Assembly (NCBI GenBank): GCA_026260175.1
Contig: JAKCWW010000087.1
Coordinates: 67,787-131,786 of the forward strand
Direction: 5' to 3'
Length of the DNA: 64,000 bases
Source of the DNA: Reticulitermes lucifugus
Lineage: Eukaryota > Arthropoda > Insecta > Blattodea > Rhinotermitidae
In this document: positions 59,050 to 64,000 of the stretch, piece by piece
Layout of the letters: each line of letters begins with the position of its first letter
Numbering within the stretch: the stretch's first letter is position 1
Notes under the pieces: generated by a model
What the model was told of the DNA's origin: nothing
The model's database searches: none
Seen by the model: only the letters and a program-made list of their open reading frames with translations
Made by a program: the position numbers and the translations under genes

Positions 59050-60680
59050 CAATTGACTTATTTTGACTAGGCTGAATATATCAATTTGGCATTGAGTGAC
59101 AGATCTTGAACATATTTCGCAGGAGGAAAGTTTGGACATCCCTTCATTTGCAACTTTTACACTCACCGATTAGATTGATGAAGCCAAAGAATTTGTCGGT
59201 CAGCCCATTGTATTTGAGGATGTCGAAGTTAAAAATTTTGACGTGTCAAGGACAGATCTTTATTCCCGCTCTCGTGTCGGAAGTTCTTGTATTTATTAAT
59301 AAAAGAGAGACAAAATGCTTCCTCCATGGAGTATTAATTTGGGAGTGAGATATCTTGTATTTCAGTTGCCTTGCTGTTGGAAAGCTCTCACAGTTGATCT
59401 GAAAAGTTAGAAATTAATTCCCTTCCCCGTTCGGTAAATATTCTCGTCATCGAAAAATGTTTTGAATATAAGTACAGAAGCAGTGAATAAAGTTTTTATA
59501 CTAAGCTGTTTTTTAGGAAATAGATAATATTACGTCTTTCTTTCTGTCGTTATGTTATGTTTGAGGCTTGTAAAGTAGGGATTACGGAGGAGTCATGGAG
59601 ACCAAAATCAAATTTTCCCGATAACGTCAGTGTGCACATCCAGTACCAAGTTCAGTGGATTAATACAGACAGACACAACTTCCCATATGTGTGCACTTTG
59701 TGCACAGAATTTGTAGTTACGAATTCCAGTACCAATTGAATATCAAAGGCTACGAATTATTTGAACAATACTGTATAACACTATGTTTGAACTTAAAGTG
59801 GTAACAGAGAGGGCCCATCAGGCGTGATTGCATTTAAGCCACTGTTATGAATTGTAAAGTGCTCACATGCATGCACTTTATTTGATGATGCACTCTGCTC
59901 GCGGCTGGTTCACTCTTCTCTTTTTGAATATTCTGTACACAAATAGGAACAGGCTTTGCAAAAATTTCTAAGCTATTAATAAATTACATTTCCAAAGCTT
60001 GGAATACTCACTTTCACATAACAGAAAGTAAAGTTGCTTATTTGGTCTCAACGATGGTCTACTTACTCATTCCGCACAGTTTATTATTTAATTGGGCACT
60101 TTATTTGTAAACTGTTTTGTTCGAGTGATGAACTGTGATTTAAGGTTATAATGAGAGCCTGATGAATCAGAAGCGAGGAACACGAAATCCCTACTGAAAT
60201 TTTAAGATAAAAAATAAAGCCTTTATCTACATCTGATGTTATGCGAAGACTTCTTAATGTGTAATATGTGTTTTGTTGTAAATCCCATTTACTTCTTGTC
60301 CTCAGTCATGTAACTGTAATTTTTGACAAATGAGTTTCACTTTAGTGGAAAGAAAGTGTATGTGGTTGCATGGTTCTATGCTATGCGAGCTGCAAAAGTA
60401 ATTACTATTAAAACCAGATGAGGCTATGGCTACTTGCAGTGAAGTGTCAGTAAGATGCGTAATTTTCTTGTTCTTTTCAAGGTACTCGTAGGAATTTCCT
60501 TACGATAGGTCCACGAAAAACCAAGCCTGAAACAAGAATATGTGCCAAATGGAAGTCGGATAATTCATCTTCAATACAGTCAAGAATACCCAATCTTCTG
60601 CATCGTGGAATGTTAATTTGTGGCACTTTTCTTATTCAGTTCTGTTTGGAGATGAAGGACGGATAGCTGCAACAACGTAA
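59050..60680. other. Gene-free interval
   Basis: Short frames at 59106-59348 and 59557-59739 without recognisable family. No repeats with defined ends. Confidence 0.55.
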
Positions 60681-60683
60681 CAG

Positions 60684-61254
60684 GACGTATGGTTAGTTTT
60701 ACTGACGTATGGTTAGTGTTACTGACGTATGGTTAGTTTTACTGACTTTTGTTTAGTTTTACTGAAGTGTGGTTAGTTTTACTGACTTTTGTTTAGTTTT
60801 ACTGACGTATGATTAGTTTTACTGACGTATGGTTAGTGTTACTGACGTATGGTTAGTGTTACTGACGTATGGTTAGTGTTACTGACGTATGGTTAGTNNN
60901 NNNNNNNNNNNNNNNNNNNNNNNNNNNNNNNNNNNNNNNNNNNNNNNNNNNNNNNNNNNNNNNNNNNNNNNNNNNNNNNNNNNNNNNNNNNNNNNNNNNN
61001 NNNNNNNNNNNNNNNNNNNNNNNNNNNNNNNNNNNNNNNNNNNNNNNNNNNNNNNNNNNNNNNNNNNNNNNNNNNNNNNNNNNNNNNNNNNNNNNNNNNN
61101 NNNNNNNNNNNNNNNNNNNNNNNNNNNNNNNNNNNNNNNNNNNNNNNNNNNNNNNNNNNNNNNNNNNNNNNNNNNNNNNATGGTTAGTTTTACTGACGTA
61201 TGGTTAGTGTTACTGACGTATGGTTAGTGTTACTGACGTATGTTTACTTTTACT
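60684..61254 (+). repeat. 20-bp tandem array with N gap
   Basis: The unit GACGTATGGTTAGTTTTACT and its variant with GTGTTACT repeat about 10.7 times up to 60897, and about 3.7 times after the N run (60898-61179). Some units read GACTTTTGTTTAGTTTTACT. The flanking phases imply a hidden length of 11 plus a multiple of 20, which 282 is not, so this gap size is an estimate or the hidden units include an indel. Confidence 0.95.
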
Positions 61255-61255
61255 T

Positions 61256-62312
61256 ATGCCTAACATTGTTATCGCCTTCAGTCCAGCGGTATGACATTAA
61301 TACCTTATTTTTCACCTTACAAGACGCTACAAGTGATAAGATGTACACTGTAATAAGCAAGGTGTTTTTGCGGACTTAATGTCCTAACTTACATAACGAT
61401 TTATCATCCGGTGTTAAGACCCTGGGCGACTTTTGGGGATATTTTTCAGGAAACGAAGTACTTGGTATGAGGAGGGACGTAAGGGGTATGCATTCTGACA
61501 TGATATTCTTCCTCCCAATAACATTTTCGTAATGTTACGTTAAAACAAGTTTGAATTGTTAATAGTTCGTTCTATTAGTTGTAAGGGTCATTTCAGAAAG
61601 TTGCTGTCTCTTTGAAAAGCTTGCGGAAATGATCTTTGAACACGGAAATAGCTGACGTACTGAACGTCCAAGTTCTGCTATCACAATGTTTGTTCGATAT
61701 TTGTTTCGCTGTTTCTCTTAAGATATATAGACAGGTTACAAAATTAAAAGATAACACATTAGCATTTCTCTTTATACTGTGGCGTTTTGTGGCCCAGAGT
61801 AATTGCGTTCACGCTACAGAACGACTGTCATGCGACGTTATCATGTCGCAGTACTTCTGTCATCAAAACACAACACTGATGAAAGGAGGAAAATTGTTCT
61901 CATATCGTTAATTTGCCTTGTTATTCCTTTGCTTCTGGTGTAAACCGTTAAACAGATAATTAAAATGTACTTCTTTTGAATAGTCACACGTGTAATGTCA
62001 CTGAAACTGGTATAAATTCTTTGCGTTAATAACCTTCTTTGTCTGCGTTTGTTTGTATGTACTGCTGCCGCTAATGTGGGGTAGTCTTTAAAAGTAGGAT
62101 TAGTGTTTCCGGTACTACAGCCCGATTCAGTCCTTCACCGCCTGAACTAGCTCGTGCGTCAGTTCCTATCTAGCTCTTTGCTTCTTTTGAGTAAAGTTTG
62201 TACCGTATAAGTAATATTTTCTGCAATAAAAGGATGAATTCAAGTGCTTATCAATGCCCGGGTTCTTTTGTCATGTTGCTGACTGGATGTGTTCTTGCAA
62301 AGCTCTTCGCAA
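61256..62312. other. Gene-free interval
   Basis: One 91-codon plus frame (61636-61911) without recognisable domain; otherwise AT-rich unassigned DNA. Confidence 0.5.
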
Positions 62313-62590
62313 AAGTAAAGTAAGGTAAAGTTCACCCTCGAAAAGACTATGAAGGCACAGAGGAGTAGAAATATAGCTCTACTCTTTCTTTAACTTCGGT
62401 TCTTGATGGGGTGGGTGGTCAACGCCACGTCCCGGTCGCTTTACCCCCGTGGAAGAGACCCGGTGCCCATTGTACAGGAAGCTGGCCGGTCTGGACGGGT
62501 GCGGAAAATCTCGTTGCCACTGAGATTCGATCCCCGGACCGTCCAGCCCGTAGGGAATCGCTATGCCGACTACGCTATCCTGGCCCACTT
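62313..62590 (-). repeat. SINE-2, full-length copy, inverted
   Basis: The minus strand reads 'gggccaggatagcgtagtcg' (A-box-like), 'ggggatcgaatctcagtg' (B-box), 'cacccgtccagaccggccag', 'gggggtaaagcgaccgggac', 'gaccacccaccccatcaaga', 'agaaagagtagagctatatt', 'ctctgtgccttcatagtctt' and a 'ctttaccttactttac' tail. It gives the clearest A-box for the family. The small open frames across it are read-through. Confidence 0.85.
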
Positions 62591-62916
62591 AGCTGTTGAC
62601 AAAACCTGTTATTATTATTATTTCTGGTCTGGATATATTTTAGTGCTGCAGGTCTTAATGCTTTCTACAGATGTACTCGTGTAATTGTACAAATTTTCTA
62701 TACGTTTTAAAATCGACGACGTCCGATGAGACTTTCACGTAAGGTATGGATTATATGCGGCAGATTTGAATAAAAACTTATGATTGCTTGCACGGCATTT
62801 ATATAGGCTTTCGATGTAACCTTTTCTCGAAATTCCATCATTAATTTCGAAGATGACTGCATGCGAACGGGCTCGAACTCTCCGTTAGGCATTCATTTAC
62901 GCGCTGTGCTGAGAGG

Positions 62917-63205
62917 TAGCGCCGGATTTAAGCGTGTTGTGGCCCCTAAGCTGTAACATTTGAGAGGCTCCTCCCCCTCTATTAAATTTTGGGTTTAATA
63001 GTTTTTTGTGCTTTTGGAAGAGTACGTATAAAATGATACATTACATGCATTTTTATTAAACGTTGTTAAAATAATTATAATAGAAATAATAATAATAATA
63101 ATAATAACACAAAAGAAGTAACAGATATTCTTTGGTTATTGAGGGCTCTTGTAATGTGAGGCCCTAAGGTGTAGCTTCTGTAGCTTATGCCTAAATCCGG
63201 CCCCG
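62917..63205. repeat. hAT-like MITE, 289 bp, with exact 8-bp target duplication
   Basis: The terminal repeats TAGCGCCGGATTTAAGC and CGGGGCCGGATTTAGGC (right end reverse-complemented) match at 13 of 17 positions. CTGAGAGG lies immediately outside both ends (62909-62916, 63206-63213). An 8-bp duplication and short imperfect ends fit the hAT superfamily. The interior is AT-rich with an (AAT)n run (about 63083-63107) and no transposase. Confidence 0.85.
63083..63107 (+). repeat. (AAT)n microsatellite
   Basis: About eight AAT units inside the hAT-like MITE. Confidence 0.9.
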
Positions 63206-63213
63206 CTGAGAGG

Positions 63214-64000
63214 ACCAATAAAACACAAAATCTAATGCCCGTGGTTATATGTCACGTAGGTAATAAGGCGAAGCAAATCTGAAATTGTTTGTACGCATTT
63301 AAGCTTCTCTATTTTATTGGTGCACTGTGAAATATACACATAAATTGTTTATATCAGTTCAGGAATTTGTGTTGCGAATCACCTGTATCATCTCTATAGA
63401 CAAAGTAGATTAATTTCGTCTTTAAGTGTTAAGAGTTAAGTCACTGTTGCTCGCCTACGGAGTAGTTACTAACATTCTTAATTAGTAGTTCCACTTGTTG
63501 TGACTGTGTGTGTCTGCTTTGTGCGGCCCTATACAGACGTATTCCCGGACCAAATTAGCTTACTGCGCAATGAATGGTTCATTTAACATTTCACATTTGT
63601 ACGCGGCTGTATGGCGAGGATGGCGGGTCTACTCATTAGCCGAGTTTTATTGATGTCATATACTGCAGAACATTATGAACCCATACGGTAGGGGAGGAGC
63701 AGCAAGCCCATCAACTAAACAACTTTGCTCTACTCTTCCCGATGCCACTCAGCAGCACAGCATATCTTCTCCACGCGCTGCCGTCGAGTGTGCTCGCATG
63801 CTTATTGGAAGGAATTGTCGGATGTTAAATGACAAGCGCGGAGGTATTCCCGTACCAAGTCCTGGTAGGAAAACCGGAAGGTATAAGTCCTCGTGAATTG
63901 CCTAAGCCTAGTTTACAAGGCAGTATTAAGAAGGGTATTACAGACAGTTTGACGGTGTGAATTAGGTCATCTGGCTCTGGAGAAGGACCAATGGCGGGCC
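63214..64000. other. Gene-free interval with a CpG/GC-richer end
   Basis: The frame 63675-63896 (plus, 73 codons; MNPYGRGGAASPSTKQL...) lies in a GC-richer stretch near the window edge and ends in a normal stop. It has no recognisable domain. It could be an exon fragment or an old repeat; the window stops too soon to judge. Confidence 0.4.

Noticed and set aside
60869-61227. 112-codon frames at the 20-bp array
   Set aside because: Almost entirely N; an artefact of the gap.

Overview
The window looks like intergenic or intronic DNA from a large, repeat-rich animal genome. It is AT-rich, its open reading frames are all short, and I could recognise no cellular protein-coding gene, tRNA gene or rRNA gene. 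The repeat content points to an arthropod, most likely an insect. The tRNA-headed SINEs and the conceptual peptides of the LINE remnants resemble, from memory, repeats common in cockroach and termite (Blattodea) sequence. That placement is an inference and was not searched.

Almost everything recognisable is a transposable element or tandem repeat. Three dispersed families have tRNA-like heads. SINE-1 has six copies, five of them flanked by matching target-site duplications. SINE-2 has five copies, ending in a CTTTAC-rich tail. SINE-3 has four copies. LINE 3' ends (reverse transcriptase C-termini) occur at 9.6, 12.3, 23.5, 28.5, 33.2-33.7, 35.1 and 39.4-39.6 kb, all on the minus strand and all broken. 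DNA transposons include a 1.3-kb hAT element with a 7/8-bp target duplication at 32.9-34.25 kb. It holds a decayed transposase C-terminus and a nested LINE fragment. There are also a 289-bp hAT-like MITE (62.9-63.2 kb), two pogo/Tc1-like MITEs sharing ends (40.0 and 49.3 kb), and a 77-bp near-perfect palindromic MITE flanked by TA (56.0 kb).

The most unusual structures are foldback elements. The one at 38.9-39.35 kb has arms of about 200 bp; another lies at 4.23-4.43 kb. Both carry, in each arm, a CTGATGATG...GAAA block that resembles a hammerhead-ribozyme core. A third copy of the block lies at 23.4 kb, where a LINE with an exact 14-bp target duplication has landed beside it. An unclassified family of about 500 bp that begins TTTTTAGGCGCGTTCGC has at least five copies.

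Tandem arrays: a 42-bp minisatellite (10.86-11.33 kb), a degenerate 35-bp array (45.7-46.35 kb), a 20-bp array (60.68-61.25 kb) and a 156-bp duplication with a TAG microsatellite (52.0-52.35 kb). Five runs of N lie at 11047-11173, 23556-23820, 36597-36688, 47993-48105 and 60898-61179, every one inside a repeat. The remaining intervals hold only short, unrecognised open frames.
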